Assembly: GCF_003010955.1 (NCBI RefSeq)
Contig: NZ_PGGO01000002.1
Coordinates: forward strand, 389,280 to 453,279
DNA from: Phyllobacterium brassicacearum
Lineage (GTDB): Bacteria > Pseudomonadota > Alphaproteobacteria > Rhizobiales > Rhizobiaceae
DNA length: 64,000 bases
Direction: 5' to 3'
Shown here in pieces: positions 53,953 to 62,882 of this stretch. A program made the translations under genes and the position numbers. The notes below the pieces were generated by a model. That model saw only the letters and a program-made list of their open reading frames with translations, searched no databases and had not been told where the DNA came from. Numbering within the stretch: position 1 is the stretch's first letter; each line of letters begins with the position of its first letter.

Positions 53953-55296
53953 TCACTCTGCCGTTGGGATGGGAGAAGGCACGATAGCGCTGGCGGGCTG
54001 GTATCCCTTGGCGAACACGGCCGCAGCCGCCATGAAGGCTGGAACGGCAGCCACCGCAAAGACCGTCGAAAGGTCCCAGCCGAGTGAAAGGAGAACGCCC
54101 CCAATCATCGAACCCAGTATCGATCCGGTGCGGCCAACGGCATTAGCCCAACTCACGCCTGTCGCCCGGCTTTCGGTTGGATAGTAGCCCGCAGCAAGCG
54201 CATTGATACCGACTTGTGCGCCCGCGACGCCAAAGCCCGCACCAAAAATGGCGAATACCAGGAGCCAGGGCATGGCAACAGCGTTCCCAAGCAGCACGAC
54301 AAAGAGGCCCGCTGCAACATAGGCTCCGGCGAGTACTTTGTGAGGTTCAAAGATATCCATCAGACGCCCGATCAGGATTGCACCGATGGTGCCCCCGGTC
54401 GCGAGTGTCGCACCCATGAGCGAAGCTTTGGCCATGGAGAAGCCAGCAGATGTAATCAGGAGAGGTAACCAGCTCGACAGCAGGTAGAAGACGAGCAGGC
54501 TCATGAAAAAGGTCACCCAGATCAGGAGTGTGCCAACGCCGAGCCCGCGCGTGAACAATTGTCCAGCAGGCGATCCGGCAGGACGGGCCGGAACAGCGAA
54601 AACTGCTCCCTCAATGTCGGCTGCCGGAACGAGCCGCTTCAATGCGAAGGCAATGCGGCTCGGCTCGGCGCGCCGACCCGCGAGATAACGCGCCGATTCG
54701 GGCAGGAGTGCAAAAAGGACAAGTGAAAGCAGCAGCGGCAGCGCGCCGCCGAGGATGAGGAGGCCTTGCCAGCCCCAGGACGCCACGATATGCGCGGCGG
54801 CAACTCCTGCAGCGGCCGAACCGATGGTAAAGCCGCAGAACATCAGCGTGACAAGCGTGGCACGCCGGGGCTGTGGGCTGATTTCAGCGGTCAGTGTAAT
54901 GGCCGCTGGCATTGCACCGCCAAGGCCGAGGCCAGTAATGAAGCGCATGACCGTCAGCATCTGGATATCCGTCGCGAACGATGAGGCGTAGGTGGCGAGA
55001 CCAAAAAAGACAGTGGTGAAGAGAAGGACCGGCTTTCGGCCAATCCGGTCGGCGAGTGGTCCGAAAATGAAGGCCCCGGCCATCAGGCCAAACAGACCTG
55101 CAGCGAAAAGCGGAGCGAGGTCAACGGGTGCAACACCCCACTCGGACTTCAGTACGGGTGCGATGAAACCGATCGCGGCCGTGTCGAAGCCGTCGATCGC
55201 AACGACCAGAAAGCACAGCACAATGACAATCTTCTGGTAGCTCGACAGAGGGTTGGTATCAATCACCTCCTGAACATCGATAATCTTCTTCTGCAT
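53953..55296 (-). CDS. benK: Aromatic acid/proton symporter (AAHS family, BenK/PcaK-like)
   Basis: The 447-residue MFS protein has the family signature VAIDGFDTAAIGFIAP in helix 1, the motif A loop GPLADRIGRKPVLL between helices 2 and 3, and about twelve membrane helices. AAHS members take up benzoate, 4-hydroxybenzoate, vanillate or protocatechuate. The location between benD and the lactonase gene points to benzoate. The DGFDT aspartate, essential in PcaK, is present. Confidence 0.88.
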   Translation of the reverse strand: MQKKIIDVQEVIDTNPLSSYQKIVIVLCFLVVAIDGFDTAAIGFIAPVLKSEWGVAPVDLAPLFAAGLFGLMAGAFIFGPLADRIGRKPVLLFTTVFFGLATYASSFATDIQMLTVMRFITGLGLGGAMPAAITLTAEISPQPRRATLVTLMFCGFTIGSAAAGVAAAHIVASWGWQGLLILGGALPLLLSLVLFALLPESARYLAGRRAEPSRIAFALKRLVPAADIEGAVFAVPARPAGSPAGQLFTRGLGVGTLLIWVTFFMSLLVFYLLSSWLPLLITSAGFSMAKASLMGATLATGGTIGAILIGRLMDIFEPHKVLAGAYVAAGLFVVLLGNAVAMPWLLVFAIFGAGFGVAGAQVGINALAAGYYPTESRATGVSWANAVGRTGSILGSMIGGVLLSLGWDLSTVFAVAAVPAFMAAAAVFAKGYQPASAIVPSPIPTAE

Positions 55297-55369
55297 GGTG
55301 TTCTCCTCCGGTTTGTTTCTCCGCTGCCTGGCTTCTCGTCCTTAGCAACGGGACTGTGGTTGAATGTAT

Positions 55370-56152
55370 TCAGCCGGTATCCCCACCCCCGACTGGCAGA
55401 ATGGTCCCTGTGAGGTAGGATGCTTCGTCGGATGCCATGAACAGGATGACGTTTGCCTGCTCTTCAAGCGTGCCGTAGCGTTTCATCAGACTCGATTCCG
55501 TCGTCTGCCGGACGACCTCGCTCACCCAGCGCCGGTCGTCTTCCGTCTGGTTCTCGGTGTTGCGTGGTATCTGGCGCGGCGGCGCTTCCGTGCCGCCCGA
55601 CGCAACTGCATTGACGCGAATTCCGCGTTCGGCGTTCTCCATTGCCAAAGCAATGGTGAGGGCATTAACCGCCCCCTTCGCCGCCGAATAGGGCACGCGA
55701 TTTATCCCGCGTGTGGCGATCGACGAGACATTGACGATGACTCCCGATCGGGCCTCAATCATAGAGGGCAGTACTGCACGACAGCACCACATGGTCGGAA
55801 ACAGCGAGCGGCGGATTTCCGCCTCGATCTGCCTGTCGTCGAAATGCTCGAAGGGCCGCATCCAGATGGCTCCGCCAACATTATTGACGAGTATGTCGAT
55901 CCGTCCCAACCGTCTTATTGCCGTTGCTATAGCCTCCTTCGCGCCCTCCCAATGCTCCAGATCAGCCAGAATGGCAGTCGCAAAGCCGCCTAAGGCCCCG
56001 ATCTCTGCTGCCACCTTTTCGACGAGATCGGAGCGATCGACCAGCGCAAGACGCGCGCCATCCGCGGCAGCTCGCATAGCCACTTCGCGGCCGATACCCT
56101 GGGCCGCGCCGGTCACGACCATCATCTTGTTTCGAAAGGGCTCCGGCTTCAT
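55370..56152 (-). CDS. benD: 1,6-dihydroxycyclohexa-2,4-diene-1-carboxylate dehydrogenase
   Basis: BenD rearomatises the benzoate cis-diol to catechol with release of carbon dioxide and NADH. The 260-residue SDR has TGAAQGIG, ALVDRSD (NAD-type aspartate), VNNVGG, VNVSSIATRG, YSAAKGAVN and the insertion GTEAPPRQIPRN characteristic of BenD/XylL. It overlaps benC by four bases. Together with benABC it converts benzoate to catechol. Confidence 0.94.
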   Translation of the reverse strand: MKPEPFRNKMMVVTGAAQGIGREVAMRAAADGARLALVDRSDLVEKVAAEIGALGGFATAILADLEHWEGAKEAIATAIRRLGRIDILVNNVGGAIWMRPFEHFDDRQIEAEIRRSLFPTMWCCRAVLPSMIEARSGVIVNVSSIATRGINRVPYSAAKGAVNALTIALAMENAERGIRVNAVASGGTEAPPRQIPRNTENQTEDDRRWVSEVVRQTTESSLMKRYGTLEEQANVILFMASDEASYLTGTILPVGGGDTG

Positions 56153-57165
56153 TGGACGGCTTCCGAGGCGTTGAACTTCTCGTAATGGAAGGATGCTGGT
56201 TTGACGCCAATCGTCTCGAAGTGCCTGCGTACTGCTTCAACCATCGGCGGCGGGCCGCACAGATAGACATCGCTGTCGCCATCGTGTAGGTCTTCCGGCC
56301 CGAAATGGTCGGTTACGAAGCCCTTGCGGCTGGCATTGCTCGCCGCATCGGCAACGCAAACGTCAAATGAGAACTCGGGAATGACCTCCGCGAACTCCTG
56401 CAGCTTAACCACCTCCACCAGGTCTTCGTCGCGGGTAACGCCATAGAGAAGGTGGATTGGGTGCGACGACCCTCCCCATTCCTTGAGGTGATCGAGCATG
56501 GCGAGAAACGGTGCGAGCCCGGTCCCACCCGCAAGGAACAGCGCAGGGCGTTGGAGCTCGCGCAGATAGAAGGCACCAGAGGGTCCCTGCATCGATAGAC
56601 GGTCCCCGGGCGAAGCACGGTGCGAGAGATAGGTGGACATCAGTCCGCCCGGAATATTGCGGACGAGGAAGTCGATACGGCCGCCGTTCACACGCGACGA
56701 GAAGGAATAGGCCCGGCTACACGCCGTGTCAGGAACGGAGACCTGCATATACTGACCCGGCAGGAAAGTGAGGCTGTCGGGGTCGTCAAGCTCCAGGGTG
56801 AAGCCGATCGTCGTGTCGGACAGGTGGCGGACTTCAGACAGGCAGGCGCCAAACGAGGACGGACCGCTTTTGCATAGCGTGGATGTAGCGGGAACGCTGA
56901 CGACGCAATCGCTCTCTGGTCGCATCTGACAGGTCAGGACATAACCCTGCAACGCCTCGTCTTCCGTCAAGGCGTCGTCGATATAGGAATCCATGCTGTA
57001 AAGTCCGGATTCGCAATAGCACTTGCATGTGCCGCAAACACCGTCGCGACAATCCATGGGAATGTTCAGCCGCGCGCGATAAGCGGCGTCAACCAGGAGT
57101 TCATTCGGGCCGCATTCGATGAAACGGGTGACTCCGTCTTCGAAATTAAGGGCAACCTTGGGCAT
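56149..57165 (-). CDS. benC: Benzoate 1,2-dioxygenase reductase component
   Basis: The 338-residue protein has an N-terminal plant-type [2Fe-2S] ferredoxin domain (CRDGVCGTCKCYCESG, with a distal cysteine in VLTCQM). An FAD domain (RAYSFSS, near residue 145) and an NAD domain (LAGGTGLAPFLAML, and the tail YLCGPPPMVEAV) follow. It carries electrons from NADH to the Rieske centre of BenA. It starts 19 bases after benB. Confidence 0.95.
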   Translation of the reverse strand: MPKVALNFEDGVTRFIECGPNELLVDAAYRARLNIPMDCRDGVCGTCKCYCESGLYSMDSYIDDALTEDEALQGYVLTCQMRPESDCVVSVPATSTLCKSGPSSFGACLSEVRHLSDTTIGFTLELDDPDSLTFLPGQYMQVSVPDTACSRAYSFSSRVNGGRIDFLVRNIPGGLMSTYLSHRASPGDRLSMQGPSGAFYLRELQRPALFLAGGTGLAPFLAMLDHLKEWGGSSHPIHLLYGVTRDEDLVEVVKLQEFAEVIPEFSFDVCVADAASNASRKGFVTDHFGPEDLHDGDSDVYLCGPPPMVEAVRRHFETIGVKPASFHYEKFNASEAVQ

Positions 57166-57184
57166 TGTCGGGCCTCCTTCGACT

Positions 57185-57676
57185 TCAGACGTGGTAGATG
57201 TCGATGACGTGATGGATGTAGTCGTTGACGAGAACGATCCTCTTTTTGGCGATCTTCATGTCGTCGCCCGCAACTTCGAGCGTATAGAAACTCGTGCCGT
57301 AATGAGTGTCTGTCGCCTTGTAGCGGTAGTTCTGGGTCATCCAGTTAAATCGGATCTCGGCGGCGTTTTCCGTCTGGGACAAGATCTCCACGTTGGAGAT
57401 GTGATGGACTGTGCGGGGTTCGGGCAGGCTGGTGGCGCTCGATCGATCCGTACGGATGCGGAAAATCCGATCCTCCAAACCCTGTTTGCTGGCGTAGTAC
57501 ATCAGCGAGATTTCCGACTGCGGATCCTCCGTCAGCTTGTCGTCATCATCCCAGGCAGGCATCCAGAATTCGACGTGCTGTGCATAGAGCGCAAGCCAGT
57601 TATCCCAGTCGCGGTCGTCGAGATAACGGGCCTCGCGATAGAGAAACCCCTCGACCTTCTGCCGTGAAATAGTCAT
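57185..57676 (-). CDS. benB: Benzoate 1,2-dioxygenase small subunit
   Basis: The 163-residue protein is the beta subunit of a Rieske ring-hydroxylating dioxygenase. It contains FLYREARYLDDRDWDNWLALY, VEFWMPAWDDDDKLT and SFYTLEVAGDDMKIAKKRI. It has the cone-shaped NTF2-like fold and structures the alpha3beta3 complex without metal. It follows benA by about 90 bases. Confidence 0.94.
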   Translation of the reverse strand: MTISRQKVEGFLYREARYLDDRDWDNWLALYAQHVEFWMPAWDDDDKLTEDPQSEISLMYYASKQGLEDRIFRIRTDRSSATSLPEPRTVHHISNVEILSQTENAAEIRFNWMTQNYRYKATDTHYGTSFYTLEVAGDDMKIAKKRIVLVNDYIHHVIDIYHV

Positions 57677-57767
57677 GACCTCTCCTTCGGCGGATAGCTC
57701 CTCAACCCGCTCAACGTAAATTCGACAAATGCAAGATGAGGCGGACTACACGAACCCGCCCATGCCC

Positions 57768-59138
57768 TCAGCGCGACGGATCGTGTCCGATCGCCTTTTC
57801 CAAGGCTTCCCTCCAGTAGCTGTGCTGAATAACAAACAGACCTTCATCTTCGGTCTTTGCACCTGACATTAAAGGCCTCAAACCGATAGCGGCGGCGCCC
57901 TCATCAGCGCCCTGGATCCAGTGCGCCGCCCCGCGGCTGAGATCGTTCCAGGCGGCGTGCCGCGCCTGATAGCCGATCTGGCAGGAGCGGAACTCCTCGA
58001 GATCATCCGGCGTGGCCATGCCGCTGGCGTTGAAGAAATCTTCGTACTGCCGGATGCGGCGAGCGCGTGCTTCAGCGCTTTCACCCTTTGGGGCAATGCA
58101 GTAAATCGTGACTTCGGTTTTATCTACCGCGATCGGTCGATACATCCGGATCTGCGAAGAGAATTGATCCATCAGATAAACGTTTGGATAGAGACAGAGA
58201 TTGCGGGAGCGGTCGATCATCCAGTCGGCCCAGGACTGCCCGAAACGCTCCGTCAACTCATCACGCTTTTCCGAGAGTGGCCGGTCTTCAGGATTGCTCC
58301 AGCGCGTCCAAAGCAACAAGTGACCATGCTCGAAGGAATAAAAACCGCCGCCCTGTTTGGCCCACGACCCCGCATCCATTGCGCGTGTCACATCCTGACC
58401 AGCAGCTGCAGCGATCGCGTCCTTTCGGTGGTTGGTTGTAGCGGCATAGTTCCAGTGAACAGACGAAACATGATAGCCATCGGCGCCATTCTCAGTCTGC
58501 AGCTTCCAATTCCCGTCATAGATGTAGCTCGAACTGCCGCGCAGGACTTCAAGACCATCCGGAGACTGGTCGACGATCATGTCGATGATCTTCCGCGCCT
58601 CGCCGAGATGGGCTTCAAGCGGCAGAACATCGGCATTGAGGCTGCCGAACAGGAAGCCGCGGTAGTTCTCGAAACGGGCGACTTTGGTGAGGTCGTGCGA
58701 ACCGTTCTTGTTGAACTGCTCGGGATATCCGGCTCCATTCGGATCCTTGGCCTTCAGGAGCCTTCCGGTGTTCGAGAAGGACCAGCCGTGGAACGGGCAG
58801 GTGTAGGTCGACTTGTTGCCCCGCTTGTGCCGGCAGATCATGGCTCCGCGATGCGAACAGGCATTAATAAAACAATGCAGGGTGCCCGATTTGTCGCGGG
58901 AGATGACGATGGGCTGGCGGCCGATATAGCCGGTAAGGTAATCGTTTGGGTTTGGGATCTGGCTCTCATGTGCAAGATAGACCCAATTGCCCTCCCAGAT
59001 ATGTTTCATCTCGAGTTCAAACAGCTCGGTATCGGTGAAAATATCGCGACGACAACGATAGACGCCACTTTGCGCGTCCTCAATGACAGCATTGTCGAGC
59101 CTTTCCTCAATACGACCGTCCGCGATGACGTCCAGCAT
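57768..59138 (-). CDS. benA: Benzoate 1,2-dioxygenase large subunit
   Basis: The 456-residue alpha subunit adds dioxygen to benzoate to give a cis-diol acid. The Rieske centre is complete, C-x-H in ACSHRGAMI and C-x2-H in [10 protein letters not shown]. The mononuclear iron motif is visible as [16 protein letters not shown] (two His), with the bridging aspartate two residues before YH. Length and motifs match BenA/XylX. It lies 59 bases after catA in the same operon. Confidence 0.95.
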   Translation of the reverse strand: MLDVIADGRIEERLDNAVIEDAQSGVYRCRRDIFTDTELFELEMKHIWEGNWVYLAHESQIPNPNDYLTGYIGRQPIVISRDKSGTLHCFINACSHRGAMICRHKRGNKSTYTCPFHGWSFSNTGRLLKAKDPNGAGYPEQFNKNGSHDLTKVARFENYRGFLFGSLNADVLPLEAHLGEARKIIDMIVDQSPDGLEVLRGSSSYIYDGNWKLQTENGADGYHVSSVHWNYAATTNHRKDAIAAAAGQDVTRAMDAGSWAKQGGGFYSFEHGHLLLWTRWSNPEDRPLSEKRDELTERFGQSWADWMIDRSRNLCLYPNVYLMDQFSSQIRMYRPIAVDKTEVTIYCIAPKGESAEARARRIRQYEDFFNASGMATPDDLEEFRSCQIGYQARHAAWNDLSRGAAHWIQGADEGAAAIGLRPLMSGAKTEDEGLFVIQHSYWREALEKAIGHDPSR

Positions 59139-59197
59139 GTCTCATCCTCCTCGGTTTTCAACGGCAGGCGCCACCTCCATGGCGCCTCCTTATGATC

Positions 59198-60124
59198 TCA
59201 GGCTGCAGCCCGTTCGCGCTCAACGATCGTGTCAGCAACACCTTCAATGGCGGGCGTCAGAACGAAATCGAAGTCGATAGAGGCGTAGGGCTTCTGTACC
59301 TGGTTCTCCGCCATCAGCGTCGGATCGCTTACGCGCTTCACTGCCGGAATGAGATCCTCCCGGGTACCGAATGCGAAATCCTCGAACAGGTAGGGATCAC
59401 CCTCGATATTAATCTGGGTCGTCAGGTGCCTGTATGCCGGCGCCTCCACGAAGAAGTGGATGTGCGCTGGACGGTGGCCATGACGGCCCATCGCGAAAAG
59501 AAGCTGTTCGGTCGAGCCACCAGGAGGCGTCGAATAACCGCTTGGCATGATGGTGCGGAAACGATACCGGCCGTCGGTATCGGTCTCGACTCTGCGGCGC
59601 AAATTGTATGGAGCCTGCTGCGGGTCGAAATGCGAATAGTTTCCAAGCGTATTTGCGTGCCAAACATCGACGATGGCGCCTGCTACCGGCTTGCCATTCT
59701 GGTCACGCACATGCCCCTGCATGAAGAGCACCTCGCCTTCATCCGATCCATCGTCGAGCCGTGCCGTGCCTTTGCAAAGCGGGGCTCCGGCAATATAGAG
59801 AGGGCCTTCAATCGTGCGCGCTGTACCACCAGCAAGTCCGGCACGACGCTCGGCCTCGTCGAGCCTCAAATCGAGGAAGTGTTCAAGGCCAATGCCCGGA
59901 GCCATGAGGCCAAGTTCGTTGTTCCGCCCGGCCGCGCCGAGATAGGCGACGGCCCCCCAGACTTCATTCATGCTGATGTCGAGATCGTCTATTGCCTGGA
60001 AAAGGTCGCCGAGAAGGCGATTCATGATCTCCTTTAGGCGGCGATCACCACCTTCCGTATCGAGGCCGCTGGCCCGCCTCGCCAGATCTTCAATGACGTG
60101 CTTTTCGATAATTCCATTTGCCAT
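59198..60124 (-). CDS. catA: Catechol 1,2-dioxygenase
   Basis: The 308-residue intradiol dioxygenase cleaves catechol to cis,cis-muconate with ferric iron. The metal ligands are Tyr in NYSHFDPQQ, Tyr in MPSGYSTPPGG, and two His in GRHGHRPAHIHFFVEAP. An N-terminal helical dimer domain (about 1-100) precedes them, as in CatA. Relatives that act on hydroxyquinol or chlorocatechol share the fold; catBC and benABCD around it favour catechol. Confidence 0.94.
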   Translation of the reverse strand: MANGIIEKHVIEDLARRASGLDTEGGDRRLKEIMNRLLGDLFQAIDDLDISMNEVWGAVAYLGAAGRNNELGLMAPGIGLEHFLDLRLDEAERRAGLAGGTARTIEGPLYIAGAPLCKGTARLDDGSDEGEVLFMQGHVRDQNGKPVAGAIVDVWHANTLGNYSHFDPQQAPYNLRRRVETDTDGRYRFRTIMPSGYSTPPGGSTEQLLFAMGRHGHRPAHIHFFVEAPAYRHLTTQINIEGDPYLFEDFAFGTREDLIPAVKRVSDPTLMAENQVQKPYASIDFDFVLTPAIEGVADTIVERERAAA

Positions 60125-60217
60125 AACTTCCTCCTTCGTCTCGTAAGTCTTGAACGTTGACCATTCCGGGATGGTCGTGTTGCGGCACCCCCCTCCAAGC
60201 TGGCGCCGGCATCAATA

Positions 60218-60508
60218 TCAGCTGCCGTCTTCTGCAATGGCTGACGGATGGCTGCAGAGCGCCCTCACCTCGACCTGCATGAACGGGAACAGGGGCAGCG
60301 TTGAAAGGATGTCGTGCAGTTCGCCCGGATCCTTCACATCGAAAATGCTCACATTGGCGTACTGTCCAGCGACACGCCAAAGATGCCGCCACTTGCCTGA
60401 CGCCTGCAGTTCCTGCGCCCGTGCTTTTTCAGTTGCTTTCAAGACATCCGCCTCTGCTTTCGGCAGGCCATGCGGTAGATTGACGGTCATTTCCACGTGA
60501 AAAAGCAT
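60218..60508 (-). CDS. catC: Muconolactone delta-isomerase
   Basis: The 96-residue protein matches CatC in length. It starts MLFHVEMTVNLPHGLPKAEA, and has KWRHLWRVAGQYANVSIFDV and LPLFPFMQVEVRALCSHPSA. It isomerises muconolactone to 3-oxoadipate enol-lactone, the substrate of PcaD. It lies five bases after catB and about 90 bases before catA. Confidence 0.95.
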   Translation of the reverse strand: MLFHVEMTVNLPHGLPKAEADVLKATEKARAQELQASGKWRHLWRVAGQYANVSIFDVKDPGELHDILSTLPLFPFMQVEVRALCSHPSAIAEDGS

Positions 60509-60513
60509 GTTGG

Positions 60514-61665
60514 TTACCCCGCGACACGTAGATTGACGGCTGGCTTTCCATCCCGCCGGAATCGATTGACCATGGCTTCATTCAGTGCGACGCCGAGCCC
60601 GGGTCCCGTAGGTAGCTGAAGTTCGAAGTCGCGATATATGAGCGGTTCTGCGAGGATTTCCTCGATCAGCAGCAGAGGTCCGAAGAGCTCTGTGCCCCAT
60701 TGCAGATCCTTGACGCCGGCGAAAAGCTGTGCGGCCGCCATCGTACCGATTGGCCCCTCCAGCATGGTTCCGCCATAGATGCTAATCCCCGCAGCTTCTG
60801 CGATTGCGATGACCTTCGACGCAGCGAAGAGGCCGCCAGCCTGTTCGATCTTGATTGAGAAGACATCGGCCGCTCGCGCCGACGCCGCTTCGAGCGCACT
60901 CTCTGGCCCAACCAGAACCTCATCTGCCATCATGGCAACCGACGATCTACGGGTGAGCCGGGCTAGCGATGAAATACCGGCGACGGGTTGTTCGATCAGC
61001 ACGCAACCAGCATCGGCAAGAGCAGCAATCGCCGTCGTGGCTTCGCGCTCGCGCCAAGCCATATTGACGTCGACTCGCACGGTTGCGATCTCTGGCAAGG
61101 CATTCCTGATCTTGGCAACGTGACGGATGTCGTCGGCGACCGGCTTGCTGCCGATCTTCAGTTTGAAATGCTTGTGGCGTCTCAAGTCCAGCATCTGCTG
61201 TGCTTCGGCGATGTCCTTTGCCGTGTCACCGGAGGCCAGCGTCCAGGCGATCGGCAAGCTGTCGCGGCGGCGTCCTCCGAGCAGCTCGGATAGCGAAAGG
61301 TTGAGGCGACGGGCATGAGCGTCCAGCAAGGCCGTCTCGACGGCGCATTTGGCAAAGTTGTTGCCCTTTACCGACTTGGCAACCAGATCCATGGCCGATT
61401 GTATGCGCGTGGCATCCGCGCCGATCAGAAGCGGTGCGATATATTGGTCGATCGTCAGTTTCATGCCTTCCGGGCTTTCAGGACCGTAAGCAAGTCCGCC
61501 AATCGTGGTGCCTTCGCCGAAACCATCAAAACCATCCGAGCACCGCACATGGACGATCGTCAGACTCTGCCTGTTCATTGTGACCATCGACAGCTTGTGA
61601 GGCCGGATGGTAGGCAAATCGAGTATAATCGTCTCGATGGCGAGGACTCGTATGTCAGCAGTCAC
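60514..61665 (-). CDS. catB: Muconate cycloisomerase
   Basis: The 383-residue enolase-superfamily protein has the K-x-K base in KHFKLKIGSKPV and metal ligands in RVDVNMAWRE, VLIEQPVAG and MADEVLVGP. The second lysine lies near VFSIKIEQAGG, as in the MLE subgroup. It cyclises cis,cis-muconate to muconolactone. It is the first gene of the nine-gene minus-strand operon, facing the regulator gene with 99 bases between them. Confidence 0.94.
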   Translation of the reverse strand: MTADIRVLAIETIILDLPTIRPHKLSMVTMNRQSLTIVHVRCSDGFDGFGEGTTIGGLAYGPESPEGMKLTIDQYIAPLLIGADATRIQSAMDLVAKSVKGNNFAKCAVETALLDAHARRLNLSLSELLGGRRRDSLPIAWTLASGDTAKDIAEAQQMLDLRRHKHFKLKIGSKPVADDIRHVAKIRNALPEIATVRVDVNMAWREREATTAIAALADAGCVLIEQPVAGISSLARLTRRSSVAMMADEVLVGPESALEAASARAADVFSIKIEQAGGLFAASKVIAIAEAAGISIYGGTMLEGPIGTMAAAQLFAGVKDLQWGTELFGPLLLIEEILAEPLIYRDFELQLPTGPGLGVALNEAMVNRFRRDGKPAVNLRVAG

Positions 61666-61743
61666 GGCATTTCACTCCCAGTCTTTGCAAGGAAAACTAG
61701 CGTTCAGCCGGCTACTAGTCCAAAACTATAAAAGTCAATTTTC

Positions 61744-61758
61744 ATACCGTAGAGGTAT
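61744..61758. promoter_or_regulatory. BenM/CatM-type operator ATAC-N7-GTAT
   Basis: The sequence ATAC-CGTAGAG-GTAT (61744-61758) lies in the 99-base gap between catB and the regulator gene. ATAC-N7-GTAT is the known site of the muconate/benzoate-responsive LysR regulators BenM and CatM of Acinetobacter. It also fits the general T-N11-A rule. The site ends six bases before the regulator start codon, so binding there should block its translation initiation region or promoter and give autorepression. Confidence 0.7.
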
Positions 61759-61764
61759 AGTACG

Positions 61765-62694
61765 ATGGAAATGCGCCAGTTCCGCTATTTCGTGGCCGTT
61801 GCGCGCGAACGAAATTTTTCACGCGCCGCGGAGTTACTCCACATTGCGCAACCGCCGCTCAGTCGGCAAATGCAGCAGCTCGAGGACGAGCTTGGCGTCC
61901 TGCTGATCGATCGCTCCAGCCGGCCGCTGTCCCTCACCGAGGCGGGCCGGTTCTTTTACGACCAGGCGGTCCAAATGCTTGCAAAGGCGGACCACATCCG
62001 GGAGCAGACGCGACGTATTGGTCACTCGAAGCGTGAAGTCTTCATCATCGGATGCGTTGCCTCGACGCTCTATGGCGGCATACCAGATCTTGTCCGCCGC
62101 ATGCGGCAACGATGGCCGAACCTCGATATCGAGATTCGCGAAATGATGTCGACCGAACAGGTGGTCGCTTTGAAGGAGGGCCGGATCGATCTTGGCTTCG
62201 GCCGGGTTCGCTTCAATGACACCGAGGTCGAGCGGCTGACCTTGCGCGAAGAGCGATTGTTTCTAGCCTTGCCAAAGAGTCATCCAAAGGCCGTGCCAGG
62301 TGAGCTGGTTCAGTTGCGTGACGTCGCCGGGGAAACACTGATCGTCTATCCATCCAAACCGAGGCCAAGCTTTGCCGACGAGGTTCTGAACCTTCTCGCC
62401 GAGCACAATGTCAGTCCGGGAAATGTTGAGGAGGTCCGCGAGATTCAAACGGCGCTGGGGCTCGTGGCGGCGGCAATGGGCGTTTCGATCATCCCCGCAG
62501 CATCCCAGCGGCAACGCCCGGACGACGTTTGTTACCGGATGATCGCCGACGAGAAAGCAACCTCGCCCATCATCATGAGCTATCGGCAGAAAGACGCAAA
62601 CCACAGGATTTCCGAAATCAAGACTCTTATCGCCGAGATGTACGCCGACAATCCGTCATGGCTACAGCTTTCTGAGCTGCGCCTCGCAAAATAG
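61765..62694 (+). CDS. catR: LysR-type regulator of the ben/cat operon (CatR/BenM-like)
   Basis: The 309-residue protein has the LysR winged helix MEMRQFRYFVAVARERNFSR, AAELLHIAQPPLSRQMQQLE and an effector domain (GCVASTLYGGIPDLVRRMRQ). Start and helix sequence are of the CatR/CatM/BenM class, which is activated by cis,cis-muconate and sometimes benzoate. It is divergent from catB, and the binding motif lies between the two. CatR and BenM cannot be told apart from the sequence alone. Confidence 0.87.
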   Translation: MEMRQFRYFVAVARERNFSRAAELLHIAQPPLSRQMQQLEDELGVLLIDRSSRPLSLTEAGRFFYDQAVQMLAKADHIREQTRRIGHSKREVFIIGCVASTLYGGIPDLVRRMRQRWPNLDIEIREMMSTEQVVALKEGRIDLGFGRVRFNDTEVERLTLREERLFLALPKSHPKAVPGELVQLRDVAGETLIVYPSKPRPSFADEVLNLLAEHNVSPGNVEEVREIQTALGLVAAAMGVSIIPAASQRQRPDDVCYRMIADEKATSPIIMSYRQKDANHRISEIKTLIAEMYADNPSWLQLSELRLAK

Positions 62695-62882
62695 TATCGA
62701 TTCCGTGGTGACGTGCGAGCTTTCCAGGCAGATACCGAGAACATCCGGGTAGCGGGCAGCAATAAACCAATTGCGCCATTAGATCGCAAGGTTTGGTGAC
62801 CAATCCAAGTGAGAATCCGGTCGCTTCGACACCGAGCATCCTGTTCGCCGAATGCCGCGCTCAAGGATGAGCTCATTGGACT

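Noticed and set aside
57921..59195. 424-codon plus-strand frame
   Set aside because: It is antisense to benA, which has intact Rieske and iron motifs.
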